A stretch of 64,000 nucleotides of DNA from Acestrorhynchus altus. Lineage: Eukaryota > Chordata > Actinopteri > Characiformes > Acestrorhynchidae. Both the position numbers and the translations under genes were made by a program. The notes under the pieces are model-generated. The model was not told the DNA's origin. It made no database searches and saw nothing but the letters and a program-made list of their open reading frames with translations. The stretch covers positions 1,689,348 through 1,753,347 of the forward strand of contig CM067525.1 in assembly GCA_034509495.1 (NCBI GenBank). The letters run 5' to 3'. Shown piece after piece: positions 43,530 to 56,334 of the stretch (position 1 is its first letter; every line of letters begins with the position of its first letter).

Positions 43530-45600
43530 ACCTCTCGGTCTGGTCTTTTCATCTTCCGTCGACATGTCTGAGCAGCTCCATCAGTGACAGGCGACTCGAA
43601 GTGGGACACAGCCTTTAACATGCAGAAGTCCTGACTTTTGATGTTTGGTTGAAAGCTCAGTAAAGCCCAGCAGCCTTCGGGGCAATGTTTTGGCTTTTGT
43701 GGACGGAGTAGAACAAACCATAAGAGGGGACAATGTGGAACTTATAATAAAACCAGATGACAGTAGTTTCATACAGTGGCTGAAGTTTGTGTTCAGAGAA
43801 ATTTGGAGAAGTGGTTTTGGGGCAAAATTGGTGTTTTGCTCAAGAAAAGCTGATATTAAAACTTCTGAAAGAGAAACAACTTGGTGCTGTTTCAGAGAGA
43901 TGGTGTCTTTAAGGGGAATTGTGGATTGTATATGTAAACATTTGTGCAGAGTTGGTATGGGTTTAAGATTCAATCATACAGCATAACACCATTTAAACAC
44001 TCATTTTCTCTGTCCATGTGACGGTGACATTTTCTGAACATCTTCACCTTAAATATTTTGTAAAAGCTCCATTTTTAGTGTGGACTGAAAGCCAAACACC
44101 AGATATAAATTTTCAAAAACATGCAGCAGGAATGTGGTGCCGTAAGAGGTTGACGACCCCTACATTAATATAGTTGCGCTGATGTTCAATTCTGGCAGGA
44201 AAAATCCATCGAAAGGGCTTCTGCTTTTGACGAACAGGACTAACCACTGTGTCAAATGATGGGCCGGTTTGTGTAAAACTCCAGGGCTGGGATTTTTCCT
44301 TTTCTCTGAGTTTTGTGGAAAAATGCCACGCTTGCAGCTCAAAACAAGCAGCAATAGGTGGTGTTTTTGCTGCCCCCTCAGTGGTTAGAGACTGTATACC
44401 TTCGGCCTAACGGTTTATAGAGCTGGATTTGAGGGCAGACTCACTTCTGTCCACTTTTCATTAAATTCTTAAGAGGTCCAACGTATGAATAGATGCTGAA
44501 GATTAATTTGACACTTTAAAAGCAGAGTAACTTTGGATTTTCCTAATTCAACCACTAATGTATTTTAAACATAAATCAACACATTTTAAACATAAATCAT
44601 AAGATTTAATTAAGATGAATTTAACATTGCTCAGTAAACATTTCTATCTTTTCCTAAAATACTAAATAGGTTTTAATCTATAATTCCGAACAGTACACTT
44701 GCTCATGCTTGTTAAAATCTCTCAGTTGAAAATAGAACAATCAAAGGAATGAACTGAAAGGTCCATAAATATCCCTTTGACCTGAGGAACTGCTTTGGCA
44801 GACCAACAGGAGGCGCAATAATGTAAGAAAGTGCATGTGTCCCTTTCAGTCCTTTAACTGTAGTACTGAAGTAATGATGTTCTATACAAAGTCCTTATGT
44901 AGAACCAAAGATCCGCACTTTGCTGGTGTCGTTTTCTAGGCTTCATAACTCCGAGGAAGAACCTACAGACATGTTAAACTGACCAGAACAAACTTTAACT
45001 GGGAACATTGTGTCATTTCTCACATAGTCGGTGATACAGATGAGCAATTCGTCCAGGTCCAGAAGCTGGAAGGTGAAGAGCCAGTGTGATGGGGGTGGCA
45101 AGGGAGCTGAGGTCAGCCTCTTTAGCTGAGCCTTACTCAACCTGCATACAGACTTTGACTGATCAGAGAAAGGGGGCAGGGCTGATGCTCAACCTGCATA
45201 CAGACTCTGACTGATCAGAGAGAGGGGGCGGGGCTGATGCTCAACCTGCATACAGACTCTGACTGATCAGAGAGAGGGGGCGGGGCTGATGCTCAACCTG
45301 CATACAGACTCATTGCATTATAGAGAAAATGAGAAGGGAGGGGCTTCTATATTTCTTTGCCCACAGTGTTCAAATTTCAGAATAGAAGTCCTGAGAAATA
45401 TTAAACAATATTTCGATTATTGCACACATTATCATGAATATCCAAAACAGCTTGGGTTTTAGTCCTTAAAAATCTTCATTATTTATTTTTTTTTTTTTTT
45501 TTGTGAAGAAAAGTACGTCAAACTACAAAAAACATCCCATAAAAGGTTAATAAAAGTCAATAAAAATGATTAAAAATAATAATAATAATTAAAAAACGTG
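43530..45600. other. Intergenic region between rps27a and the ston1 leader
   Basis: About 2 kb without a recognisable exon. It contains the tandem family C cluster at 45.14-45.34 kb. No trace of MTIF2 (translation initiation factor motifs) was found on either strand by eye. Confidence 0.55.
45135..45345. repeat. Repeat family C in about three tandem copies
   Basis: 'ctgcatacagactctgactg' plus 'atcagagagagggggcgggg' plus 'ctgatgctcaac' recurs about every 57 bp, with only point differences between units. Single copies elsewhere are at 26.0, 46.9 and 50.8 kb. Confidence 0.85.
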
Positions 45601-45609
45601 CAGGAGCTG

Positions 45610-45789
45610 TTTGCTCACTCGTGTACTACTTAGGGACCCTCGCTGGCCCTGTGGTCCCTTGCTGTGGAGGAGGAGAGAAGAGAGGGAGGGAGAGCAGCTC
45701 CGCTTCTCTGCCATTTTGAGGAGAACCAGTCCGTTCAGCAGAACATCCCGAACTATGAGCCGGTTCTGGGTCCGGATCGGGGCGGGTCT
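45610..45789 (+). promoter_or_regulatory. ston1: Putative ston1 promoter and untranslated first exon
   Basis: GC-rich stretch with purine-rich 'gaggaggagagaagagaggg' ending in a strong donor (GGCGGGTCT|GTGAGT at 45789/45790). The next plausible acceptor on plus is TTTTTATACAG at 52715, 67 bp before the ston1 ATG. Assignment to ston1 is inference from position and strand. The implied leader intron is about 6.9 kb. Confidence 0.45.
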
Positions 45790-46409
45790 GTGAGTATGAG
45801 GCTTCTCTGTCTGCGTTCCTGTGTTCAGGAACTTCTGCGGGAAGATCTGGCAACTTAGCGCTTTTCCAAAACAAAGCGGCTCAGCCGGGACGAAAAGCTG
45901 CTTTTAAGGCTTTAATCAGGCCGATAAAGTAGATAATCGGGGCTAAATGTATCTGTGGGGAGTTTTTACACCGTGTTCGGCGGTTAAAGTTGAGAATAAG
46001 GCCGTAAAAGTGGGTTAAAGTGGAGAACAGTGATTGGGTTCTGATCAGAACCCTGATGCTGGAGTTCAGGTCGGGTTGCCAGGTGTTTTGATTCCCCCAA
46101 AGGATGGATTTAACGGTATGATTCGGTTCTAACCGCTGGACAAAATACCGCGGTTTTACGGTTTCAATAAATATAAATATAAATGGACTGAAAAAAATAT
46201 AAGATATAAACATTAACCAAAGAAAAATATATTAAAATAAAGAGGAATATAATAATAAAAAAAACAACCAGAAAAGCTTAAAATGATTTAATAAGAATAA
46301 TACAAGTGAATGATAATAAATGAACTAAGATCATAAAAATAATAGTACAAAATCAATAGTCTTTAAAAAAATAAATCAAAAGGAAACAGTTTAAGTAAAA
46401 AAAAACAGG

Positions 46410-46610
46410 AAAAATAAAAGGGTTCTTTTATTGTTACGATAAATTGTTCTTTTTGTTCTTTTATTGTTCTACAGCACAGTGCAATAGTCAACAGCCTAAA
46501 CCTTTCATGATGCAAAGAACCCTTTAATCATGCAAAGGGTTCTATATAGAACCATTTACTTTATTTCAGAACCCTTGACCAATCCTCATTTTGAAGTGTG
46601 TAGTCTGCTC
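46410..46610. repeat. Palindromic repeat family B, copy 5
   Basis: Contains 'caaagggttctatatagaac' and 'tgcaaagaaccctttaatca', which are partly self-complementary, in the inferred ston1 leader intron. Confidence 0.65.
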
Positions 46611-46894
46611 AGATTGATTCTTCATTTGAGATGTAAAAATTAAGAATTTAAATATTTGTTTGAATTTGACCAGACATTTATTTGGGCCAAAAATTAATGT
46701 TTTTGGCTTATAATTACTAAAAACACCTTATATTTCAGAAATCATGTTGAATTGGTCATCCATAGTTTAAGATGAAAATTTAATTATTTGTAATAATTAT
46801 ATCAAAAATGATGATTGCAATAAGAGGTTCCTCAAAAAAAATGGAAGTGGTCCAAATAAAACAAAAACAACTGAATATCCAGTATTGTCCCTTA

Positions 46895-47050
46895 TGACTT
46901 TTATTCTGAAATGTGAACATTGTGTGAGCAAAGAAATAGAGCAAACAGCCCCTCCCTTCTCATGTTCTTCTATAACCCATAATCTGGGTCAGTGATGTCA
47001 TTAGCCCCGCCCCTTCTCTCTGATCAGTCAGAGTCTGCATGCAGGTGAAC
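46895..47050 (-). repeat. Dispersed repeat family C, inverted copy
   Basis: Reverse-complement blocks 'tctctctgatcagtcagagt' and 'tgggtcagtgatgtcattag' with the 'acttttattctgaaatgtga' end shared with 50.9 kb. A partial copy follows at about 48240-48350. Confidence 0.7.
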
Positions 47051-49294
47051 AGAGCAGTAAACATGGTTTATGACCTCACAACCACAGCTGAGTTTAAAAT
47101 TGTGTAAGAGTCCTGAGATCTTATAATAGTAATAATAATAATAATATAATAAACATTTTACTTTATTTGGACTAATGTCAAATATTCTGAACATCTTAAT
47201 AATCCTGTGTTTATTGCATGTGTTGAGAGTCTTCATGCACCACGTCATGGTGAGCCGGCGCTGGTCCCCGAGGACACGTGTGAAACTCCAGCGATTATGC
47301 TGACAGATGCTCAGATTAGTTTTCATGTAGGACATCTGAGAATGAAGTTCTGATGTTTAATTTGGTACTGTGCAATTATCTCCACTCAGATCCTCCCTCC
47401 GCAGACTTTGAAGGTTTATTTTGAAGCCATGGACTCGGCTCCTGAAGTGTAGCTCAGGATGGAGAGTGTTTGCGTTGTAGCTCCACTGACGCTGCTGTAA
47501 TTCATTATAAGTTATAATCTTCTTACGGCAGCTTGACTGTTGGGGCTCCTGGGTCTTGCTATGTTGCAGACGTGTAAGATGGACGGTTACAGAGGTGTTT
47601 GGAGAGATGTGGATTACTGGCGCTCGTTCGATTCCTCTGAGCCAATCACACTGTGCGGTTGGAACACAGTGCTGTATGTTTGAGTAGCTGACAGATTTTT
47701 AAGCAAACTCTGAAACCATGCCACACATAACTGTTCTCATAATATCGAATCTCTTGGTCATATCCAGCTCTAGTGTCTTTGCATGGTGACCTGTAGACAT
47801 TGCGCTTGCCAAGTTAACTCGTATCTACTTGCTGCTTCGTGGCTAACCATGGCAGCAAAGCATCCAGTGTTGTGCTGCAGATTGATGGCAGAAGAAGTGG
47901 GAAAGTGAAAGCATAATGTTTCCTCTGGGTTGAGAGACTGAGCAACAAGGCTGCATAATCCTGATGGAGAGGCTTTTCTTTCAGTTGTCCAGAATGTTCT
48001 GTACTGTGTGTGACTCTGAGCCAATACGGGTGTACATGTGGATGTCCTGCTGAGGCTGCATTGTTTTCTGGTTGGAGAATAGAGATTAAAAGTTCATTTA
48101 TAGGTCCTGTTTACTAAAATTATTTCTAATAATTAGTTTGACAAGGATATTTATAATAATACGTTCTTCAAAATACTTGAACGTGGATCAAATAAAATAA
48201 AAAAAAACATCCTGAATGTTTGTTATTATTTTTAATATGTACATATCATATCCCTTCTCAGGACAGTTATTTTGAAAGGCAAACAGACAATCTTTTTCAC
48301 TTTCCTCTATAACCCAATATCTGGGTCTGAGTATGTACATGTGGACAGAGCAGTAAACATGCACTGCAAAACTGGGATTTAATTGAGTTGGAAACCAGTG
48401 ATTTTTAGCAGCATAACAGGGTATGCATTGTAGTTTGTGCATCATGTCTGTAGGTTACTCTGGTCCTGAGTTATGAAGCCTAGAACATGGCATGGCACTG
48501 GATCTCAGGTTCTAAGAGTTAACTGAATAATAGGAAAATTTCACCGCATAATCAAATAATTCAATATTTTAAAACGTCTTAATGAAGGTTCTCACGAAGA
48601 ATCTTAACATTCTTTATTTTTTTCTTTGTAGAGTGTTTTTGTGTAGTCCAGCTGCTGGACGACAATGGTTTACATAACCATGTGTGATTCAGTGTGCACT
48701 TGTGTGACCCTCAGTTCAGTATGTAAGAGTTTCTGATCACAGGACACTGACCAGTCATGTGAGGTTCAGACACCGGTTGACTGTGACCACACAAAAATAG
48801 ATAATATTATTATGCCTTTGCAGGAAACAGTATGAGTGTTGCTTTTGTTGTAGAAAGCAAAAGTTTTAGAAACACATCACACGTTTTCATAAACAGAACT
48901 CAGAAAGGCTTGAAAGGAATGTTACTGATATTACAATCGATAGTTGTGTTTTTGTAGTTAATAATTTAATTCCAAAATTAAACAGATTTTATATTCATGA
49001 ATATTCATTTAAAGTGAGCTTTAATTCAAGCTTTTTTTTAGTTTATACAGTCAAATAAAGGGATTATTAAAAAGTAATCAATTATAATTTGAAAAAGTTA
49101 TATAATTGACATATACACAAAAGTAAACAAATAAGAATACATGTAATGTAATAACCTGTAGTGAATTCCAGTTCACTTCAACTAAAAGCAGATTTTCGCA
49201 GTAACAGATGATCCAGTCAATAGAGTGGGTCTGATGATGAATGTCATTAATCATATATCATATATAATCATATATATTACAGATATATATGGGA

Positions 49295-49898
49295 ATCTGA
49301 ATGGGGCCGTCTGAATGGGTGTTGTTTAACGGCCGTCTGAATGGGTGTTGTTTAACAGCTGTTTGAATGGCCGTTGTTTAACGGCCGCCTGAATGGGTGT
49401 TGTTTAACGGCGCCTGAATGGGTGTTGTTTAACAGCCGTCTGAATGGGCGTGGTTTAATGGGCGTGGTTTAATGGGCGTGGTTTAATGGCCGTCTGAATG
49501 GGCGTTGTTTAATGGCCGTCTGAATGGGCGTTGTTTAATGGCCGTCTGAATGGGCGTTGTTTAATGGGCGTTGTTTAATGGCCGTCTGAATGGGTGTTGT
49601 TTAACAGCCGTCTGAATGGGCGTTGTTTAATGGGCGTTGTTTAATGGGCGTGGTTTAATGGGTGTGGTTTAATGGGCGTTGTTTAATGGGCGTCTGAATG
49701 GGCGTTGTTTAATGGCCGTCTGAATGGGCGTTGTTTAATGGGCGTTGTTTAATGGCCGTCTGAATGGGCGTTGTTTAATGGGCGTTGTTTAATGGCCTTC
49801 TGAATGGGCGTTGTTTAATGGGCGTTGTTTAATGGCCGTCTGAATGGGCGTTGTTTAATGGCCGTCTGAATGGGCGTTGTTTAATAGCCGTCTGAATG
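49295..49898. repeat. Large minisatellite, two interleaved short units
   Basis: About 600 bp made of 'ggccgtctgaatgggcgttg' plus 'tttaat' (about 26 bp), mixed with a shorter 'gggcgttgtttaat' unit (about 14 bp) in irregular order. The left part uses 'gggtgttgtttaac' variants and the right part is more uniform. It lies in the inferred ston1 leader intron. Not a CRISPR: there are no unique spacers. Confidence 0.92.
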
Positions 49899-50784
49899 TC
49901 TTATTAAATATGCGGAAACCTCAGGTCTGAACTAATAAAGAGAAGCAGGATTGGCCTGTAGTGTGATCTTAGAAGAGCTTATTAGTAAACGTTTAATGTA
50001 TGAATCTGCAGGAGGGAGTTAATGTTGGTATTTCCTGTGTCCGTGGTGAACGTCCCAGAGGAATGTGAAGAATGTCTTCTAGCCTCCAAAGATTCTGTAA
50101 CCTCTCATTTATGTGCCCACTCACCAAGTGCTTCTGGAGCTGGACCAGTGCCACAGCGGCTGGCGGATGCTGGCTGTGTCAGCTTTGTGTTTGGCTGGTT
50201 TAGTTTCTCCAACTGAACAGGAATGATTCAGCTCTTCATGAAGTTTCTTGACTTGTTGATTCAGCCACACGCTGCTGAGTCTGGAAGAATAATCAGCTCT
50301 TCTTCTTGTTCCGTAATGAAAGACAGTGAGTAATGGGCTCCTCTTAGCTGTTTATTATGGTTGCGCCTTGCAAAGCAATCGGCCAGATTTTCAATGCATA
50401 ACTCGTCGCAAAGTTACGAAATATCTTGCCTTTTCCAACTCCAAGCCTGAATCATCCAATCGGACCAAAACAATCTGTATACAGCCTTTTGATTGAACAT
50501 GGTTTCAGTGTAGAAAAAGTGTCAAAGCCACCTGAGACAATACAGCAACACCATAGCAACCACTAATTACTCATCTGAAATATCGTAGCAATCAGATCCA
50601 CACTTTGTGACCAGTTACATTCCATCTTCTAGGCTTCATATCTCTGGATCGAGTAACCTACAGACACGATACACATATCAGCAAGTAATTCATCTCAGAA
50701 AAGAGCTATCATTCACATTTCCACCTGAATTAAATCCTAGTTTAAATACCAAAGGAGCTTCCAGTGCATGTTTACTGCTCTGTC

Positions 50785-50965
50785 CACGTGTTCATGCTCA
50801 ACCTGTATACAGACTTTGACTGATCAGAGAGAGGGGGTGGGGCTAATGACATCACTGACCCAGATATTGGGTTATAGAGGAAAATGAGAAGGGAGGGGCT
50901 GTTTGCTCTCTTTCTTTCCTTACACAGTGTTCAAATTTCAGAATAAAAGTCCTGACAAAGGCTAA
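50785..50965 (+). repeat. Dispersed repeat family C, long copy
   Basis: Runs from 'caacctgtatacagactttg' through 'gatcagagagagggggtggg' and 'gagaagggaggggctgtttg' to 'agaataaaagtcctgac', the longest member seen. Confidence 0.75.
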
Positions 50966-52334
50966 AACTGACACATTCATAAATACCAAAAATAATAAAG
51001 GACTTTCAGTTTTGTTTAGTTTTTTTTCTTTAAATTTAAACCACTGTCAACTGTCACTGTTTACATCTCATAATTACAAATATTTCATCATAATTATTGC
51101 ATTTTCAGCTCAACACTCTGGATGACTCCAAGAGGACGTCTGAGATCTAAAGTGGTTTTAGTATACAATTATAATCAAAAATAAAATTCTAGGTAAAAGT
51201 AAATTTAAAGCATTTAATCATTTAAATTCTCTTCTACATCTCAAATAAACCCATTTGAGTAGCCTCCTGAAAATAACAGTATATGAGGAGTAAAAGTTTG
51301 TGTTAATCCCTGTGTGTCCAGGCTTCTGAATGGCTCTTATGCATGCCCAAAAAGTGGGTTGCAAATGTGACAAAACGGCCTCAAAAAAGAGCAGGAATGG
51401 CATATAGATTTGTTGAAAATGCCAGTCCCAAAATGTGACAAGACAATGACCAGATGATTCAGTGTGTTATTTTTAAATCTCCAAGTCACAAGAGGAAGTT
51501 AAAACATGGAAAACAGCACTGGCCAGAGTGTGACAAATTTCCTCCTATCCTTTCTCAGCTGTTACAGTGACTTACTCAAGGTGGAGATTTGTAGCCCAGA
51601 TGTTTCCACTTGGATGTATTTAGGGAAAACCAAAGCCAGACGCTTGTGCCATTGAATAATGAAAATTGCCCTCATGTGAGAAATTGGCTAATTGAAATTG
51701 GCTGCACGACCGTATCCAACTGCAGTCATTTAGACCCATCTGTGATTCTGTAATACCTTTATACCGAACCTTCCGTACTGTTCCCGATCCGTCCACAGCA
51801 TTCCCAGTCTGTCAGCTCATAGGTGGGAAATTACAGCGTTAAAAAACAGCTGCTAGAATGGATGTCTTTTCGGGTGACGCTTACCTCACCAATACTCTTC
51901 TTTTAAAAAATGTTTTTGATTGGTAGTTTGGCAGACAGTTTGGAACTCTGCATTGTCATTAGGAAAACAACGTACTTGGAATGCACGGATGTATAATCAC
52001 ATGATGAAAGCCACGTTTCTCTGGAAGCATTTACATGGAAAAAGCAGAATTGTATCCCAGTCCATTTGGTCCAGACATGGGTTCTTCTTAATATTTCTTG
52101 ATAACGATCTACCAGACTTCCACCTTTGTGTTTGTGTTTATCCGGTTCTTTCTTCACATTAGACATTCTGCACTCTCAACTCTCAGTTGGGCGTTTGTTT
52201 GACCAAGCTCCACCCCTTCAACAAAAACAGGCAATCATCTTGCAGATTACACTGTAAGCAGGGTGGGTCGTTCTTCAGTTACCAGTATTTTGGTCTCATT
52301 TAGGCCACTAAGCAGACAGACTTTTCTATTGGGG

Positions 52335-52600
52335 CTGGAGACTCTTGGTAGGAGTGTCTAATAGCGTGGACAGTGAGTGGACACAGTGTTTAAACCCTCC
52401 AGCAGCAGCTGTTTTTGATCCACTCGTACCAGTGCAACACACACTAACACACCACCACGTCAGTGTGGCTGCAGCGCTGAGAATGACCCACCACCCACAT
52501 AATAGCTGCTCTATGGTGGTCCTGTGGGGTCCTGAGCATTGAAGATCAGGGTGAAAGGAGGAGAATAAAGTATGTAGAGAAACAGATGAACTACAATGAT
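52335..52600 (-). repeat. Dispersed repeat family A, copy 9
   Basis: Carries 'gtttaaaccctccagcagca', 'acaccaccacgtcagtgtgg' and 'ataatagctgctctatggtg'. It ends about 115 bp before the acceptor of the ston1 coding exon. Confidence 0.8.
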
Positions 52601-52782
52601 ATGCTGATAAACAGGAGGTGTCCATATTGTTATTGTTGATTGATGTGATGTATAACGTGAATGTAGGCTTTGACAAGTATTAAACTGTTATGTTTCTTCT
52701 CTTATTTTTATACAGATGAAAAATAAAATCAAAGCACATTCTGGATAGAATTCTGAAGAGTTGACCTGAGTTTGCCAATACA

Positions 52783-55700
52783 ATGTGCTCCACGAATCTT
52801 CCAGCTAACTGGGTGACATTTGAAGAAGAAAGCACCCCACTCTCATCACCTCAGAAAAACCTTCGGTCGCCATCATCAAGCTCAGGGTCAATACCTCGGC
52901 CGAATGGCTTGAAGCTTGTGCTGCCTCCGTTGGGGAACCCATCACTGAGCTTATCCAGCCCTCTGGAATCTCCTCAGATGCACTTTAGCCTCAATGGCAA
53001 CTCGCGTGTGCCAAGCAACACTCCAATGTGTACTCCGGTGAGGGAGATTCCAACTGGTCCATCTCCTTTTTATTGTGGCCCTCGAGGTCAGCCTGACTTC
53101 TTCAGCAGTTTCTCCAGTACACAAACCAGCATCTCTTCTCCTGAGAAAAGTGCCTCCAATTGGACTCCGGAGGTCTCCAGTTCCTTTCCAGAATTCCAAG
53201 ATGATCCAGGGCACTTGAATCCTTTTTGGGTGGAAAACAAAAACAAGAGAGACTCTGGAAGCTCCTCCTCAGACTCTGAGCCCAGCTCAATCTTGCCTCG
53301 CTTCTTTATTCGAAGCAAGGATGGTTATGAGCCACCCCGGGACCATCTTCAAAACTCTTACTCCTACATATGCCACAAATTAGAGCGCCTGAGGGCAAAG
53401 GAGGACCAAGGGGATGGAAACGGAGAAAGGAGAGACTCAGATGTAAGCACATTGCAGGATGTTGCACTTGGGAAAAGTCCCTCTTCCTTTGTTCCACAGG
53501 ACCTCTTCCTCAGTCAGAGGAGGCATGGTTGGCCCCTAATGCTGAGGATTCCTGAGAAAAAGAACCGTATGTCATCACGTCAGTGGGGTCCCATCTACTT
53601 GCAGCTGCTCCCAGGAGCCGTGCTCCAGATGTATTATGAGAAGGGTTTGGATAAGCCTTTCAAAGAGTTCCAGCTCCATTCCAACTGCTCACTCTCCGGC
53701 CCAAAACTAGAGAGCTATGGTGAGCAACGCAAGATTGCAACATTGAAGATTGAGCATGTGTTGTATGTGGAACGAAAGCGATATCACCCCAAACCTGAAG
53801 TCACTCATGAAGCTGAAGTTGAGCAGCTGCTGAAGTTTGGAACAACAGAGTATGGAGACATGGAGGACTTGCTATTGTCCCTTGAGGAGGAGCTGATGAG
53901 ACTACCAGGTCCTCATAAGCAACAAAAACATTACGAGGATCAGGAGTTGTCCCTGCAGATCGCAGACCACATCTGGATGCGACTAGACAAGGACGGAGCC
54001 ACACTGGAACGTGCAGCACTCACTCGGATTCACTGCCTGGCCTTCTTGAATGGAACCGGGGAATGTTTTCTGGCATTGAATGATCTTGCGCTGCTGAGAA
54101 GAGACTCTGGATATGGCTCCGAAGAGGACGAGGAGGTGTGGATGGAGATTGACAACTACTATTTCCACAAGTGTGTTCGAGAGTCGGAATATGAAGACAC
54201 AAGATTGATTAAGTTTTCACCGCCCGATGCATGTAAGGTGGAACTCATGCGCTACAGGACGGTATCCCTCAGTTGTGGCGACCTGCCATTCACACTGAAG
54301 GCAATGGTCACCGTGCAGGGTGCCTATGTTGAGCTACAAGCTTTCCTCAATATGCAGCCATCCTTCCCTTTCAATGGTGCAACTTCAGAGACTCAACCAG
54401 TCTGCGAGAATGTGCTTATTCAGGTGCCATTACCAGGCGACTGGGTCAAAATGCCTCGTTCTGTGTCGCTGCCTTGGCAGAAATCCCTGAAGGCTCGCAT
54501 GAACAGAAACGCTTGTTTGGGCTCGGTTAATGTCACAGACTCTCATCCAGTCATGCAGGTAACTGTTGGTACAGTCAAGTATGAGAATGTGTATGGAGCC
54601 ATTGCTTGGAGGATTGAGAAACTTCCTGCTAAGAACATGGGTAAGGAGACAGTTGTTGTTTTTTTGGACATGTTTTTGAGAGATGATTGCTTTTAGATGT
54701 GTATGTATATGGATTGATCCACTTACTGTAGTACATCAGCTGTTTTAAATTCACATCTCTTATTTTCTACTGGCAGTAGAAGTTATTATTAAATGAAAGC
54801 GTATTTCCAAAAACGATTTAGTAAATCCCATGCCAGAATCCCTGTGGTGTTGTAAAGCAACACCAGACAATATGGGGAAACCAATGGAAAACCAAAGGAA
54901 ATCGATGGGAACAAATTGCATTTTGTTGAACCCTGAAGGATTTTGTGATTCTGGGATCTGTGTTTGGCATTTGCTGTACTTTGATTATTAAGTTTCATAT
55001 CATCAGATAAGCACACGTTGTTTAAGAAATATCGATCATCAACCAAGAGAAGCCAAATCAGATTTACTTATATTGTAACATTTTATTTTCAGTGTTTGAA
55101 TATTTTAAATATAATCAAATTTGTTATTTCTGAGACAGTATATATTCACAATCATTTTGTTATTGTGATAGGCCTACCAGCCAAGAAGGTCACAAACTAA
55201 ACATTTCAAGAACTGTTTGATTAGTCCTGCACATCAGCTTGGAGGAATTTTAACCCATTCTTCCGTACAAAACAGCTTCAGCTCTGTTATGTTGGTGGGT
55301 TTCCTCCCATGAACCTACAGGACCTTCTACAGCATATCTATTGGATTAAGGTCAGGACTTTGCCTGGGTCATTTCAAGACATTAACTTTGATAGAACCTG
55401 TGTGCTTAGGGTCGTTATCTTGCTGCATGACCCACATTCTCTTGATCCAGCTCACAGACAGATGTCTTGACTTGTCCTTTAGAATTTGCTGGTATAATTC
55501 AGAATTCATGGTGGTTTCATCAGCCCCAAACCTAGTACTAGTACTACCAACACTGGATTTTTATTAAAATGCACTGCTTTTACTTGATTTTCATCCAGTT
55601 GATTGCATTTATAAATAATGTACATATATTAAATCAGTATTTCGATGTAATCCATTGTATCCACTCTCAGCTGTGTTCTTGTTTGTACAAATTCCTGTAT

Positions 55701-56334
55701 ATTTTATTATTCCTATTTTTGTTGTTCACTTACAGCAGTGGACCAGCCACACTCCTTCTCTTGTAAGCTGGAGCTTGCCTCAGACCAGGAGATCCCCTCT
55801 GATTGGTTCCCTTTTATCACCATGGAATGTGAGGTTGCAGATACAGTTGCTTCACAGACACGAGTGAAATCCTTGGGAACAGTAAGCGACATTCAGCCTC
55901 AAAAGCACATCAGCAGCAGGACCTACTATAAATGTCAGGTAAGGTCAATTTAAACTAAAGCAAATGGCTTTCTGATGAATGAATACTGCTTTAAATCTTA
56001 ATATAAACACCTGGTCAGAACAATAGTAGTACAAATAGTTGCACCCACAAAGAAGTGTGGGATTGCAGTGTGTCTGTAATGAAGATCAAAGGTGATCTGG
56101 CATCGTACAAATCTGCACCCACACCATGACACCAGAACTTCTTGATGGGACGCATGCAAATGGCTTGCGGTCATTCTGCGTGATTCCTTGACAATCTGGC
56201 CAAAATCTTTGTAACGGTTGCACCTGTTTTTTGATGACAATTTTAATGAATATAACTTTTTTTTATAGGTGGAAATTGAGAAGAAGCTGATTGAAGTTGA
56301 ATCACAGAAACCTTCAAGTTGTGCAACACAGTGA
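52783..56334 (+). CDS. ston1: Stonin-1, three coding exons, 708 aa
   Basis: Coding exons: 52783-54640, 55736-55938, 56269-56334 (2127 nt, phases 1 and 0). The start MCSTNLPANWVTFEEE matches human STON1 (MCSTNPGKWVTFDDD from memory). It is an endocytic adaptor related to Drosophila stonedB and to AP-2 mu. Residues 1-200 are Ser/Pro-rich and disordered, with NPF at 146-148. The stonin homology domain spans about 235-390 (LMLRIPEKKNRMSSRQWGPI, IEHVLYVERKRYHPKPEV). The mu-homology domain follows to about 690 (FHKCVRESEYEDTRLIKFSP, VQGAYVELQAFLNM, LELASDQEIPSDWFPF, VSDIQPQKH). The reading frame running past 54640 to 54696 is intron. The length compares with 735 aa in human. AATAAA signals lie at 56378-56383 and 56724-56729. 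Downstream gtf2a1l is the same neighbour as in human. Confidence 0.95.
55200..55545 (-). mobile_element. Tc1-like transposase fragment in ston1 intron
   Basis: Minus-strand frame reads MWVMQQDNDPKHTG, the catalytic-Asp block. It belongs to the same family as the 19.2-kb relic, in inverted orientation, and lies in the intron between ston1 coding exons 1 and 2. Confidence 0.75.
56010..56235 (-). mobile_element. Tc1-like fragment in the last ston1 intron
   Basis: Shares 'agttgcacccacaaagaag' and 'caccatgacaccagaacttc' with the 6.43-6.69 kb relic. Non-coding. Confidence 0.5.

Noticed and set aside
43581..43986. Overlapping open frames of 113-130 codons downstream of rps27a on both strands
   Set aside because: No recognisable domain, no splice logic, and both strands are open over the same stretch, as expected by chance.
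49295..49898. CRISPR-like array
   Set aside because: Units are contiguous, without unique spacers, in a vertebrate intron; it is a minisatellite.
43530..52700. MTIF2 gene expected next to rps27a by human synteny
   Set aside because: No frame with GTPase or initiation-factor motifs was seen on either strand.
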